The position numbers and the translations under genes were made by a program. The notes beneath the pieces are model-generated. The model was not told where the DNA came from. It ran no database searches and was given only the letters and a program-made list of their open reading frames with translations. A DNA stretch of 64,000 bases from Kineosporia mesophila (GTDB taxonomy: Bacteria; Actinomycetota; Actinomycetes; Actinomycetales; Kineosporiaceae). The first letter of the stretch is position 1. Every line of letters begins with the position of its first letter. Location: NCBI RefSeq assembly GCF_021129235.1, contig NZ_JAJOMA010000011.1:1-64000 (forward strand), given 5' to 3'. This document shows positions 51,147 through 59,843 of the stretch, in pieces.

Positions 51147-52239
51147 CCGGAAGTGGGGGCTCCGCGTCCCTCAGGATTGGGTGCTTCGCACGCTTCGCGG
51201 GCTTCCCGGACCGCGCGACGAGGCCGCGATCCGCACCGCCATCGCCCTGCGCGACCTGGTGCTCGGGAAGAAACCCGCGCCCTTCGCGAAACCACCGAAA
51301 CCGGCCCCCAAGCCGAGACCGGGTGCCGGCAGCGTGCGTCCACCGACCGGCCTGCCCGACGTTCCACCCCTGCCAACCGACCTGAACTGGCAACTGCCGC
51401 AGGGCATCACCGGCTCCGGGCACAGGGTGCGCAGCCTCTACGAGACCGGTGAGGGCAGCGGCCAGGTCTACGACATCGACCTGCTGGAGCAGCTCAACGC
51501 CGAGTACCAGGACCGGCGGATCGTGCCCAGCCCGCCCTCGTACAGCGACACGGCCCTGGCCGAGGCGGCCCGGCGGCGCGTGGGCTGGGTCAACGACATG
51601 GTCGGCCTGGCCGGGAAGCGCACGCTGGAGATCGGCTGCGGCAACGGGTTCGAGGTCTGGTCGCTGGCCCACAACCTCGGCTGCGACGCGCACGGTGTCG
51701 ATGTCACGCACTACCGGCCGTGGGACCAGCTCGCCGGTGACCGCGTGCACTTCGAGTGTGCCGACCTCTCGGTGAAGAGCCCCTATGAGCCCGACTCATT
51801 CGACCGGGTGCTCAGTTTCACCGTGTGGGAGCACGTCACGCATCCCTACGCCATGCTCAAGGCCACCTACGACCTGCTGAAACCGGGCGGTCTGGCCTGG
51901 ATCCGGGCCAATCTGCACGCCGGCCCCCAGGCCTCGCACCGCTACCGCGACATCTACTTCCCCTGGCCGCACCTGCTGTTCACCGACGAGGTGGTGCGGG
52001 CCTGGGACGTGAAGCACGGGCGCGCGCCGATCGGGCATGCCTGGGTGAATCGGCTCAGCTGGCTGCATTACGAGTATTACGCCGATCTGCTGGGGTTCGA
52101 GGTGGCGCACCGGGCCTTCACCCAGAGCCCGATCGACGAGGATTTCTACTCCCGATTCGAAGACGTTCTGGGCCGTTACCCCCGCGCTGATCTGCAGCGC
52201 GACTACTTCCTGCTGGTGCTGCGCAAGCCGCTGGGCTGA
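51136..52239 (+). CDS. Class I SAM-dependent methyltransferase
   Basis: 367-residue methyltransferase. Motif I is TLEIGCGNGFEVWSLAHNLG, followed by the acidic residue in AHGVDVTHY, then FDRVLSFTVWEHVTHPYAMLK (motif II/III region) and LLKPGGLAWIRANLHAG. About 150 residues, Pro/Lys-rich in part, precede the domain. The substrate may be a sugar of the nascent polysaccharide or its chain end, inferred from the operon. The ATG at 51136 falls in the right arm of a repeat and overlaps the wecB stop; GGGGG precedes it as a weak ribosome binding site. A terminator follows 2 bp after the stop. Confidence 0.88.
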   Translation: MITNRKWGLRVPQDWVLRTLRGLPGPRDEAAIRTAIALRDLVLGKKPAPFAKPPKPAPKPRPGAGSVRPPTGLPDVPPLPTDLNWQLPQGITGSGHRVRSLYETGEGSGQVYDIDLLEQLNAEYQDRRIVPSPPSYSDTALAEAARRRVGWVNDMVGLAGKRTLEIGCGNGFEVWSLAHNLGCDAHGVDVTHYRPWDQLAGDRVHFECADLSVKSPYEPDSFDRVLSFTVWEHVTHPYAMLKATYDLLKPGGLAWIRANLHAGPQASHRYRDIYFPWPHLLFTDEVVRAWDVKHGRAPIGHAWVNRLSWLHYEYYADLLGFEVAHRAFTQSPIDEDFYSRFEDVLGRYPRADLQRDYFLLVLRKPLG

Positions 52240-52240
52240 T

Positions 52241-52281
52241 CGCCCGATGCCCTCGCCGCCATCACCCGGTGGCATCGGGCG
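52241..52281 (+). terminator. Terminator of the glycosyltransferase-wecB-methyltransferase operon
   Basis: CGCCCGATGCC at 52241-52251 pairs perfectly with 52271-52281. It begins immediately after the methyltransferase stop; no T-run is visible. Confidence 0.8.
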
Positions 52282-52369
52282 GACGGGGGATGGCTAGTTC
52301 CTGGGCAAATTACGTTGAGTATCTAGTCTGAAACTGAACGTATTTTCTGCTGTCTGGGGTCCCCCGCCA

Positions 52370-54889
52370 ATGCGTAAAGCACCTGTCGTCCTCCTGTCCT
52401 GCCTCGCCATCCTGCCCGTTCTGCCGGTCGCCGGCGCTCATGCCCAAGACCCCCCGGTCTCGGCGAGCAGCATCACCGATCCGGTCGTCGTGCGGCCGTC
52501 GATCGCGACCATCGATCTGGCGCCGGGCATTTCGGCGTCGAGTCAGAAGACGGGCATTCTTACCTCGCGGCGCGGAACCAGTGCGTTCCAGACCGTAGGG
52601 GTCACCTGGAAGGGTCGTAAAACCGCGCCGGATGTGACGATTCAGGTGCGAACGCGGCAGAAGGGCGTCTGGGGGGCCTGGCTGGGGCTGGATGACGACG
52701 CCGGTGACGACGTGATGGCCACGAAAGATGTTCGGGGCGGCACCGATCCGCTCTACGTCGGGCCCAGTGACGGCGTGCAGGCGAAAGTCACGGTGAGATC
52801 GGGAAATCTGCCGTCGGGCCTGAGACTCGAGCTCGTCGACGCCGGCAGCTCGGACTACGACCAGGTCGCCGCGGCGGTGCAGCCGGCCGGGTACGCCGCG
52901 GCCCAGGCGGGCCGTCCGACGATCATGACCCGCGCGCAGTGGGGCGCCGACGAGTCCCGGGTGAAGTGCTCGCCCACCGTCACCACCACGGTGAAGGCCG
53001 TCGTCATGCACCACACGGCCGGGAACAACCGCTACACCGCGGCCCAGGTGCCCTCGATCCTGCGGGGCGACTACGCCTATCACCTGTCCCGCGGCTGGTG
53101 CGACATCGGCTACAACGCCCTCGTCGACAAGTACGGCCGCATCTGGGAAGGGCGGGCCGGCGGTCTGGACAAGGCCGTGACCGGCGCCCACGCGGGCGGT
53201 TTCAACACCAACACGTTCGGTGTCTCGGTGATCGGCAACTATGACGTGGCCAGGCCGACCGCCGCGTCCATCAATGCCGTGGCCCGGGTGTTCGCCTGGA
53301 AGCTGAACCAGTACCACCGGGATCCGAATGGTTCCACCCAGCTGACCTCGGCCGGGGGAGGCACCGCGCGCTACCCGGCCGGCCGCACCGTGACCCTGCC
53401 GGTGATCATGGGCCACCGCAACACCGGCTACACCGCCTGCCCGGGTAAATACCTGTATCCGTACCTGCCGGCCATCCGGTCGCAGGTCACCACCCTCATG
53501 CAGGCCGCGCTGATCAACCCGACGGTGCCGAAGAGCACGGCACAGCAGGGCACCCCGCTGACGATCACGGCCCGGGCCCTGCGCCGGCAGAACTGGTGGC
53601 TCGACGTGACCGCCCCCTGCAACGGCGGTGCCGTCGCCCGGGTCAGCGGAAACACCGCGGCCGGTGAGGAAATCCGGGCCACCTGGAACGGCCGTCGCGC
53701 CGACGGCACCCTGGCCCGCCCGGGCACCTACGTGCTGACACTCACCTCGTCCTCTGCTACCGGCACCGCGAAACCGGTGGCCCGGACCGTTCTGGTGACC
53801 CCACCCCGGCAACCGGTGCAGCCGGAGGCCACCCCGTCGGGCGGGGCGGGCGGTTACGTCCCCGTCACCCCGACCCGCCTCTACAACACCCGCAGCGGAA
53901 AGAACATCGGTCTCGGACCGGCCGGTTACGCCCGTGTGCCCGTGCTCGGTCAGGCCGGGATCCCGGCCACCGGCGTCACCTCGGTCGTCCTCAACCTGAC
54001 GGCCTCCTGCTCCACGGCGGACACATCCCTCACCGCCTACCCGACCGGCCGCGTGTCCGCGCGTCCCGTGAGCACCGTGCCCCGGGGCGTCACCCGTTCC
54101 ACCCTGGTGACCACCAGGGTCGGCGCCGACGGCTCGATCACGGTGGGGAACGCCCAGGGCGTGACCGAGCTGACTGTCGATGTGGTCGGGTATTACAGCG
54201 CCACCGGCTCGCCCGTGCAGCCGGTCGACGGTCTGCGGATCTTCGACAGCCGCTACCAGGGAGGTCAGCTCAAGGACGGTCAGCCGCGCACGGTGGTGCT
54301 GCCCGACACCGTCGGCGGGGTTGCCTCGGCGCAGATCAGTGCCGTGATCGTGGACGTCTCGGCGATGGGACCGTACGGAGACGGCACGCTGACGGTGAAC
54401 ACCCTGCCCACGCTGACCTACCGCCGCGACGAGACCATCGACAACCTGGCGATCGTGCCGGTCACCGGCGGGCAGTTCACCCTGCGGAACACCGGGGCGG
54501 CGACCAGTGCGACCGTCGACGTGCGGGGGATCGTCACCGCGGGGACGCCCGGGTCACTGACCGCGGTCAAGCCGGTCCTCCTCACCGACGCCACGCTGGC
54601 CCGGCAGACGCCGAAGAAGATCACGGTGACGGGTGCGAAGACAGCGGTGCCGAACGACGCGACCGGCGTGATCGTCACCCTGACCGCGATCGACTCCGCT
54701 TCCACCACGGCACTCGGCGCCTACGCGTGGGGCGCCCCGGCGTCCAACGCGGTGGCGCTGCGGGTGGCGAAGGGCGACACCCGTTCCAACCAGGTGCTCG
54801 TCCCGATCGGTGACGCCGGGGCCATCTCCCTGGTCAGCAGTGTGGGCAGCACCCGGGTGCGGGTCGATGTCGTGGGGTACGTGCGATGA
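52370..54889 (+). CDS. Secreted PGRP-type N-acetylmuramoyl-L-alanine amidase
   Basis: 839-residue exported peptidoglycan amidase. A signal peptide (VVLLSCLAILPVLPVAGAHA) is followed by a beta-rich region to about residue 180. The Amidase_2/PGRP domain at about 185-385 shows TRAQWGADESRVK, VVMHHTAGNNRYTAAQ with the zinc His, YNALVDKYGRIWEGRAGG, GAHAGGFNTNTFGVSVIGNYD and GHRNTGYTACPGKYLY with the distal His and Cys. A FlgD-like Ig segment (RATWNGRRADGTLARPGTYVL) follows, then about 370 residues of beta repeats containing VPVTPTRLYNTR and VDVVGYYS, probably wall-binding. Such proteins are common in actinomycetes. Confidence 0.92.
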   Translation: MRKAPVVLLSCLAILPVLPVAGAHAQDPPVSASSITDPVVVRPSIATIDLAPGISASSQKTGILTSRRGTSAFQTVGVTWKGRKTAPDVTIQVRTRQKGVWGAWLGLDDDAGDDVMATKDVRGGTDPLYVGPSDGVQAKVTVRSGNLPSGLRLELVDAGSSDYDQVAAAVQPAGYAAAQAGRPTIMTRAQWGADESRVKCSPTVTTTVKAVVMHHTAGNNRYTAAQVPSILRGDYAYHLSRGWCDIGYNALVDKYGRIWEGRAGGLDKAVTGAHAGGFNTNTFGVSVIGNYDVARPTAASINAVARVFAWKLNQYHRDPNGSTQLTSAGGGTARYPAGRTVTLPVIMGHRNTGYTACPGKYLYPYLPAIRSQVTTLMQAALINPTVPKSTAQQGTPLTITARALRRQNWWLDVTAPCNGGAVARVSGNTAAGEEIRATWNGRRADGTLARPGTYVLTLTSSSATGTAKPVARTVLVTPPRQPVQPEATPSGGAGGYVPVTPTRLYNTRSGKNIGLGPAGYARVPVLGQAGIPATGVTSVVLNLTASCSTADTSLTAYPTGRVSARPVSTVPRGVTRSTLVTTRVGADGSITVGNAQGVTELTVDVVGYYSATGSPVQPVDGLRIFDSRYQGGQLKDGQPRTVVLPDTVGGVASAQISAVIVDVSAMGPYGDGTLTVNTLPTLTYRRDETIDNLAIVPVTGGQFTLRNTGAATSATVDVRGIVTAGTPGSLTAVKPVLLTDATLARQTPKKITVTGAKTAVPNDATGVIVTLTAIDSASTTALGAYAWGAPASNAVALRVAKGDTRSNQVLVPIGDAGAISLVSSVGSTRVRVDVVGYVR

Positions 54890-55127
54890 CGGTCACTCAC
54901 TGTCCTGTCTCACCCGGTCAGGTCCTCTCCGGGAAGAGATCAAGTTCCCCTTCAGTAGCTCCGAGGAGTTCTGAGAAGTGCGGGGGGAGCGACGGACTGC
55001 TCCCTTCAGGGGAGCCCCCGGGCGGTACCTCACCAGGGCAGGGATGCGGCCGATGGATTTTGCGTGGCCGGCGGAGGCAGATCGAGCCGGCCACCCTTGT
55101 GTCCGTAACTCGAGGGAGCCCTACCCG
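54890..55127 (+). promoter_or_regulatory. Gene-free, structured leader before SpoIID/LytB gene
   Basis: No gene supported. GTGGCCGGC (55064-55072) pairs with 55086-55094, just upstream of the ribosome binding site. Two alternatives compete further up: GGGAGC (54985-54990) with GCTCCC (54999-55004), or CGGGGG (54981-54986) with CCCCCG (55015-55020). Cell-wall hydrolase genes of actinobacteria often carry c-di-AMP riboswitches, but I could not match that consensus here. Confidence 0.35.
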
Positions 55128-56417
55128 ATGCGCCGTCCCCGCTCGATCGCTGCGACCGTCCTGGGAACTGCACTCGCCGTACTGGCGGGCCCGACCGTCG
55201 CGAATGCCGCAGTAGTACCGGTTTCCGCCGCCAAGAGCTGCCCCTCGCCGGGTGGCAGCCGGATCTCCCAGGCCAGCGTCCCGAAGGGCGCCGTCAAGAT
55301 CTACGGTGGCGGCTGGGGCCACGGTATGGGGATGAGTCAGTACGGGGCCCAGGGCGCCGCCCGACTCGGCTGTGGTTACAAGACCATCCTGAAGACGTAC
55401 TACTACGACGCGTCGCTCTCCCAGAAAAATCTTGACGCCCCGGTCGTGCTGAACCTGGCCTCGGGGGCGTCGTCGTCGAAGCTCCAGGCGGTGACCGGCA
55501 CGGTGCGCTGGGCCAGTCCCACCCGCCACGTCGTCCAGCCCACCGGTTCGACCTGGACCGTCGCCCGCAAGACCATCGACGGACGGCCGGGCATCGCGCT
55601 GTTCGACCAGGACGGCAAGCGCCGCATGTTCGTGCAGAACGCCTCGGTGATGTCGGCCGCGCACACCGGGAAGGTTGTCAACGTCTATCCGTACGGCGGT
55701 AGTTCGGCTCTCTCGACGCGTTACGACCGGGCCGCCTACGTCGGCTCCGGCGCGGGTATCAAGGTCACCGAGACCATTACCGCGTCGGGCGGTCACAGCG
55801 CCGTGCAGAAGTACCTGATGGGTCTGGGCGAGGTGCCGGTGTCCTGGCCGATCGAGGCGCTGAAGGCCCAGACCGTGGCCGCCCGCACGTATCTCAGCAC
55901 CAAGTACAACGCGGACCTGAAGGCGTACGTGCTCAGCGCGGGCACCGCCGACCAGGTCTACCGGGGGTACGCGGTGGAGTCGGTGGACGCCTCCTCGGGC
56001 GGCAACTGGCGCAAGGCCGTCGTCGCCACCGCGAACCAGGTGATCGTCGACGGTTCCGGGCGCACCATCGAGGCGCTCTACTCGTCCTCGATGGGCGGCT
56101 ACACCGAGAACCGCGAATACGTCTGGGGCAAGTACGAGATCAGCTACCTCAAGCCGGTCGACGACAGCCGCTGGGACGGTGCCTCCGACAACCCCTACCG
56201 CTCCTGGAGCGTCGGGATGACGAAGGCCGCCTTCGCGAAGAAGTTCGGCTTCGACTCGGTCAGCTCGTACTCGGTCGCCGCCCGCGGTAGCGCGGCCCGC
56301 CTGAACGGTGTGAAGATCACCGGAAAGATCGACGGCAAGAAGGTCACCAGGACCTTCACCGGCGCGCAGGCCCGCTACCGCCTCGGGCTCAAGTCGCCGG
56401 GGTTCACCTTCGGCTGA
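55128..56417 (+). CDS. Secreted SpoIID/LytB domain protein
   Basis: 429-residue exported protein with a SpoIID/LytB domain. In Bacillus, SpoIID is a lytic transglycosylase-like enzyme acting on denuded glycan, and LytB modifies an amidase. The signal peptide ends near ANA-A (residue 28). YGGGWGHGMGMSQYGAQGAA is the N-terminal hallmark. YLMGLGEVPVSWPIEALKAQ with TVAARTYL is the catalytic core, holding the conserved Glu; SSMGGYTENREYVWG follows. The ATG at 55128 has GAGGGAG upstream, and a longer frame from 54978 lacks a signal peptide. It sits beside the PGRP amidase, so a peptidoglycan remodelling pair is likely. Confidence 0.92.
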   Translation: MRRPRSIAATVLGTALAVLAGPTVANAAVVPVSAAKSCPSPGGSRISQASVPKGAVKIYGGGWGHGMGMSQYGAQGAARLGCGYKTILKTYYYDASLSQKNLDAPVVLNLASGASSSKLQAVTGTVRWASPTRHVVQPTGSTWTVARKTIDGRPGIALFDQDGKRRMFVQNASVMSAAHTGKVVNVYPYGGSSALSTRYDRAAYVGSGAGIKVTETITASGGHSAVQKYLMGLGEVPVSWPIEALKAQTVAARTYLSTKYNADLKAYVLSAGTADQVYRGYAVESVDASSGGNWRKAVVATANQVIVDGSGRTIEALYSSSMGGYTENREYVWGKYEISYLKPVDDSRWDGASDNPYRSWSVGMTKAAFAKKFGFDSVSSYSVAARGSAARLNGVKITGKIDGKKVTRTFTGAQARYRLGLKSPGFTFG

Positions 56418-56430
56418 CGGTTCTTCCGAG

Positions 56431-56474
56431 ATGGTGCGCCGTCCCCAGGGTTCTGGGGGCGGCCCACCATTTTG
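56431..56474 (+). terminator. Terminator after SpoIID/LytB gene
   Basis: A 16-bp stem with one or two mismatches pairs 56431-56446 with 56455-56470 and is followed by TTTT. It can also serve the convergent TIGR03089 gene weakly. Confidence 0.85.
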
Positions 56475-56512
56475 GTCGGTGGACGCGGGTGTTCGGGTTC
56501 GGTCTTTCGGCT

Positions 56513-57280
56513 CTAGAGGGCGGGCCCCAGGTCGGTGGCCGTGACCTGCTCCTGCTGTTCCAGATGCGCCCGCTCATCGGTGCCCAGGCCGGTCAGGTCA
56601 TGGTGCAGAACCACCGAACCACCGGTGACGAGCGGGGCCAGATAGGCCTCGACGGCGCGGGACGGCCCGGCTCCGGTCAGCAGACGGGTGCCCTCCTCGC
56701 CGGCCGCGGTCCGGGCCTGGGTGAAGAGATCGCCGTAGGAGACGGTGAGTTCGCCGATGGTCAGGGCCGGGCTGTCCGGGGTGGGCGCCGCGTAGGGGTT
56801 GAACGCGTCGGGCTGGAGCCGGATCTCGGAGGCGGCGTCGATCGCGCCGGGGGGTACGTCACCGGTCCAGCGGGTGGCCAGCGACGGCAGGGCCACCACG
56901 ACCAGCGCGGCCTCGGTGCTGCCCCGCGGCGGTGAACTCGGCCGGTCGGTGACCAGCACGTCGAAGCTCAGGTCGGTGCGGGCCGGCCCGAGGTTCTCGT
57001 CGAACACCACCACGTGTACGCCCACCGCCCAGGCCGCGAGCAGCCAGGACACGCTGCGCCAGTGCACGGGCAGCGCGATCGCGACCGTCGACCCGGGCTC
57101 GCAGTCGAGCTCCTCAACCAGCAGGTTCGCGGTCTTGGCGACCCAGTTACCCAGCGTCTTGGCGGAGAACTCGACCCGCTCGGAGTCCGGCCCGTACCAG
57201 GTCACCCGGGGCCGTCCCGGATCGGTGGACATCAGGGACGACAACAGCGCGGCGACGTCAGCCGGGGCTTGGGTGGTCAC
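56513..57280 (-). CDS. TIGR03089 family protein (truncated acyl-CoA synthetase-like)
   Basis: 255-residue actinobacterial protein related to the N-terminal part of AMP-forming acyl-CoA synthetases. It keeps the helical N-terminus (TLGNWVAKTANLLVEELD, then TVAIALPVHWRSVSWLLAAWAVG) but lacks the P-loop-like adenylate motifs and the C-terminal domain, so enzymatic activation is unlikely. Function unknown. The GTG start at 57280 was taken from the fit to VTTQAPADVAALL; upstream bases contain no strong ribosome binding site. It is often found near LCP and cell-envelope genes, consistent with this context. Confidence 0.85.
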   Translation of the reverse strand: MTTQAPADVAALLSSLMSTDPGRPRVTWYGPDSERVEFSAKTLGNWVAKTANLLVEELDCEPGSTVAIALPVHWRSVSWLLAAWAVGVHVVVFDENLGPARTDLSFDVLVTDRPSSPPRGSTEAALVVVALPSLATRWTGDVPPGAIDAASEIRLQPDAFNPYAAPTPDSPALTIGELTVSYGDLFTQARTAAGEEGTRLLTGAGPSRAVEAYLAPLVTGGSVVLHHDLTGLGTDERAHLEQQEQVTATDLGPAL

Positions 57281-57333
57281 GCGCGCCAGCGTAGAGGGGC
57301 CGGTCGGCGGTCGCCCGTGCACCCACTCCCTTG

Positions 57334-57386
57334 TTCGTGATCATGCATGTCCCCCAGCCTTCGGCCGGGAGGTGCCCCCACTCCCC
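57334..57386. repeat. Palindromic repeat element, copy 2 (one arm)
   Basis: It begins with TTCGTGATCATGCA (57334-57347), then CCCCCAGCC, TTCGG, CCGGGAGG and GCCCCC, matching the minus strand of the element at 51069-51146. The second 15-bp arm is missing, so this copy is truncated. It lies in the intergenic gap upstream of the TIGR03089 gene. Confidence 0.8.
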
Positions 57387-57534
57387 GGTGTTCTAGAACT
57401 CTTGACGGTAGGGCGGCGGATTGGAGCCTGCTGCGGGCGTCTCGTAGGTTTGCGCCCGAGCCGGTAGAGCCGCTGGCACCCCTGCCGGCTCGTTGCTGCC
57501 GGTGGTGACCCGCACCCACTGAAAGTTGAGAGCC

Positions 57535-59772
57535 GTGAGCCAGCGGACGAGCACGGAACCTCCTGCCGATTCACTGCCCGGTATACGGGGGGAACGGCTC
57601 TCCGGCACCGTGCTGGCCCGGTCGGGTCCGCTCGCCGCCTGCTTCCTGGCGATCGCCGGCCTGCTCGCTGCCCTGCTGGTGCCCTTCGGGGGCTGGCTGC
57701 CGGGGCTGGTCGTGCCGTTGCTGGTCGTCGGGCTGGTGTTCTCGGTCTGGGTGGTGCGCTTCGTCCCGGCCGGTCCGGCTCCGCGCTGGAGCGCCCCGGC
57801 GGTGATCGCGATCGCGGCCGGTCACGGGGTCTGGGCCGCGCTGACCCACGCCGAGCACGTGGTGCTGCGCCGTGACGCCGGTTCCTACGCTCTCTACAGC
57901 CAGTGGATCGCGACCCGGCACGGCCTGCCGATCCCGTCCTGGCTGGAGGCCTTCGGCGGGAGCCAGGCCCTGACCGATCCGGCCTTCCGGCTGGCCAGCC
58001 CGGCCTACTACCAGGTGGTGCACGGCAGCGCGGGGGCGGCGGGGACGACCGTCGACATCGTGCCGCAGTTCCTGCTCGGTGCCCCGGCGGTGTACTCGCT
58101 GGGCTGGTGGGCGGCGGGCTGGAACGGTCTGCTGATCGTGCCCGCGATCTGCTCGGCGCTGGCCCTGCTGGGGTTCGCCGGGCTGGTGGCGCGGCTGCTC
58201 GGGCCGCGCTGGGCGGTGCTGGCCACGCTGTCGCTGGCGATGATCCAGCCGGTGCTGCACGCGGCCCGCTCGACCTACTCCGAGCCCATCGCACTGCTCT
58301 TCGTCGCGGTCGCGGCGGCGCTGCTCGTCGATGCCGTGGCTGCCGGTAACCCGTTGCGCAAGAACGGTTTCGCCATCCCGGGGGTGCACGGAACGGACGA
58401 TCCGCGGGCAGCCCGGGGGCTCGGTCTCGCCGCCGGCCTGGCCTTCGGCCTGGCCGGGCTGTTCCGGGTGGACGGTCTGCGGGAGGTCTCGCTGCTGCTG
58501 CCGGTCGTGGCGGTGCTGGCGCTGCGCCGGCACCCGGCGGCGCGCCCGCTGGTGGCCGGGGCCCTGGGCGGTACCGCGATCGCGGTGATCCCGGCGGTCT
58601 GGCTGTCGCGGCCCTATCTCGGCACCATCTCGGCCAGCCTGGTGCCGCTGATCGCGGGCGGCGTGGTGCTCGGTCTGGGCAGCTGGGCCGTGGTGGCGAT
58701 CGCCCGGCGTCGCGAAGGGCGTACCGGTGCGCTGTACCTACGCCTGACCACCGACGCCGGGCAGAACCGCTGGCCCTGGCTGCTGGCCGGGGCGGTGGGA
58801 CTGATCGGCGTGGTGCTGGCGGGTCGCCCGCTCTGGATGACGACCCGGCAGGACCCGAACGACCCGGGCTCGCGGGTGGTCGCCGGGCTCCAGCTGGAAC
58901 AGGGTCTGGCCGTCGACGGCGGGCGCACCTATGCCGAGCACAGCCTGAACTGGATCAGCTGGTACACCGGCCCGGCGATGCTGGTCGCGGCCTGGCTGGT
59001 GTTCATGGTGCTCGCGGCGGCGACCGGGCGGTGGTGGCTGAACTCGGCCGCCCGCGGCTCCTCCGGCGCGGGCCGCACCACCGGGGTGCCGTTCTGGCTC
59101 GGCCCGGCGGTGATCGCGTTCGGCAGCATCCTGCTCACGCTGTACCGCCCGGGCATCACCCCCGACCACCCCTGGGCCGACCGGCGCATGGTGCCGGTGG
59201 TCATCCCGGCCTTCGTCATCGCCGCCACCGCGGCCGCCGCCTGGGTCAGCCGCCGGGCCCTGCACCGCTGGCCGGCCACCGCACTCACCGGGGTGGTGGC
59301 CGTCGCCGTGGTGGTGATGGTGCTGCCGCCGTGGCTGGCGACCCAGCCGGTGGCCGGGCAGCGCACCGAGACCGGGGAGGTGGCCGCGGTCGAGGCGGTC
59401 TGTGACGCACTCGGTGACCACGACGTGGTGCTGGCCCTGGACAACCGGGCCGCGAACGAGTGGCCCCAGGTGGTGCGCGGATCGTGCGACCGCCCGGCCG
59501 CGTCCGTGCGGATCACCGACATCACCGACACCGCCGCGGTGGTGGCGGTGGTGAAACCGATCGTCGCGAGGATCACAGCGGCGGGGAACACCCCGGTGCT
59601 GCTCGCCGCGACGCCCGAGGGCGAGGCCGTGATCCAGGCCCTGGGCCTGACCTCCGAAGAAGTGGTGAACCTGACCTCGAACGAGGACCAGCGATACCTG
59701 ACGAAGGTGCCGGACGGGGAAGCGCCGCTGCCCGTGCAGGTCTGGCTCGCCCCGGCGGCCGGGGTGTCCTGA
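57535..59772 (+). CDS. Polytopic GT-C-like membrane glycosyltransferase
   Basis: 745-residue integral membrane protein with about twelve hydrophobic helices. An early loop contains LRRDAGSYALYSQWIA, an acidic site after the first helices like the catalytic Asp of GT39/GT-C enzymes that use polyprenyl-phosphate sugars. A soluble C-terminal part of about 130 residues follows the last helix, with VVLALDNRAANEWPQVV. The next gene encodes a DPM-synthase-like GT2, which would supply polyprenyl-phosphate sugar, so transfer of a sugar to an extracytoplasmic glycan is the best inference. GTG at 57535 is chosen over TTG at 57526. Confidence 0.78.
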   Translation: MSQRTSTEPPADSLPGIRGERLSGTVLARSGPLAACFLAIAGLLAALLVPFGGWLPGLVVPLLVVGLVFSVWVVRFVPAGPAPRWSAPAVIAIAAGHGVWAALTHAEHVVLRRDAGSYALYSQWIATRHGLPIPSWLEAFGGSQALTDPAFRLASPAYYQVVHGSAGAAGTTVDIVPQFLLGAPAVYSLGWWAAGWNGLLIVPAICSALALLGFAGLVARLLGPRWAVLATLSLAMIQPVLHAARSTYSEPIALLFVAVAAALLVDAVAAGNPLRKNGFAIPGVHGTDDPRAARGLGLAAGLAFGLAGLFRVDGLREVSLLLPVVAVLALRRHPAARPLVAGALGGTAIAVIPAVWLSRPYLGTISASLVPLIAGGVVLGLGSWAVVAIARRREGRTGALYLRLTTDAGQNRWPWLLAGAVGLIGVVLAGRPLWMTTRQDPNDPGSRVVAGLQLEQGLAVDGGRTYAEHSLNWISWYTGPAMLVAAWLVFMVLAAATGRWWLNSAARGSSGAGRTTGVPFWLGPAVIAFGSILLTLYRPGITPDHPWADRRMVPVVIPAFVIAATAAAAWVSRRALHRWPATALTGVVAVAVVVMVLPPWLATQPVAGQRTETGEVAAVEAVCDALGDHDVVLALDNRAANEWPQVVRGSCDRPAASVRITDITDTAAVVAVVKPIVARITAAGNTPVLLAATPEGEAVIQALGLTSEEVVNLTSNEDQRYLTKVPDGEAPLPVQVWLAPAAGVS

Positions 59773-59843
59773 ACCCCAACTGTTATCCACAGCTGGAGTC
59801 CGGCGTCCGAAACGTCCTTCGGCAGCCGGTAACCTCACCCTCG

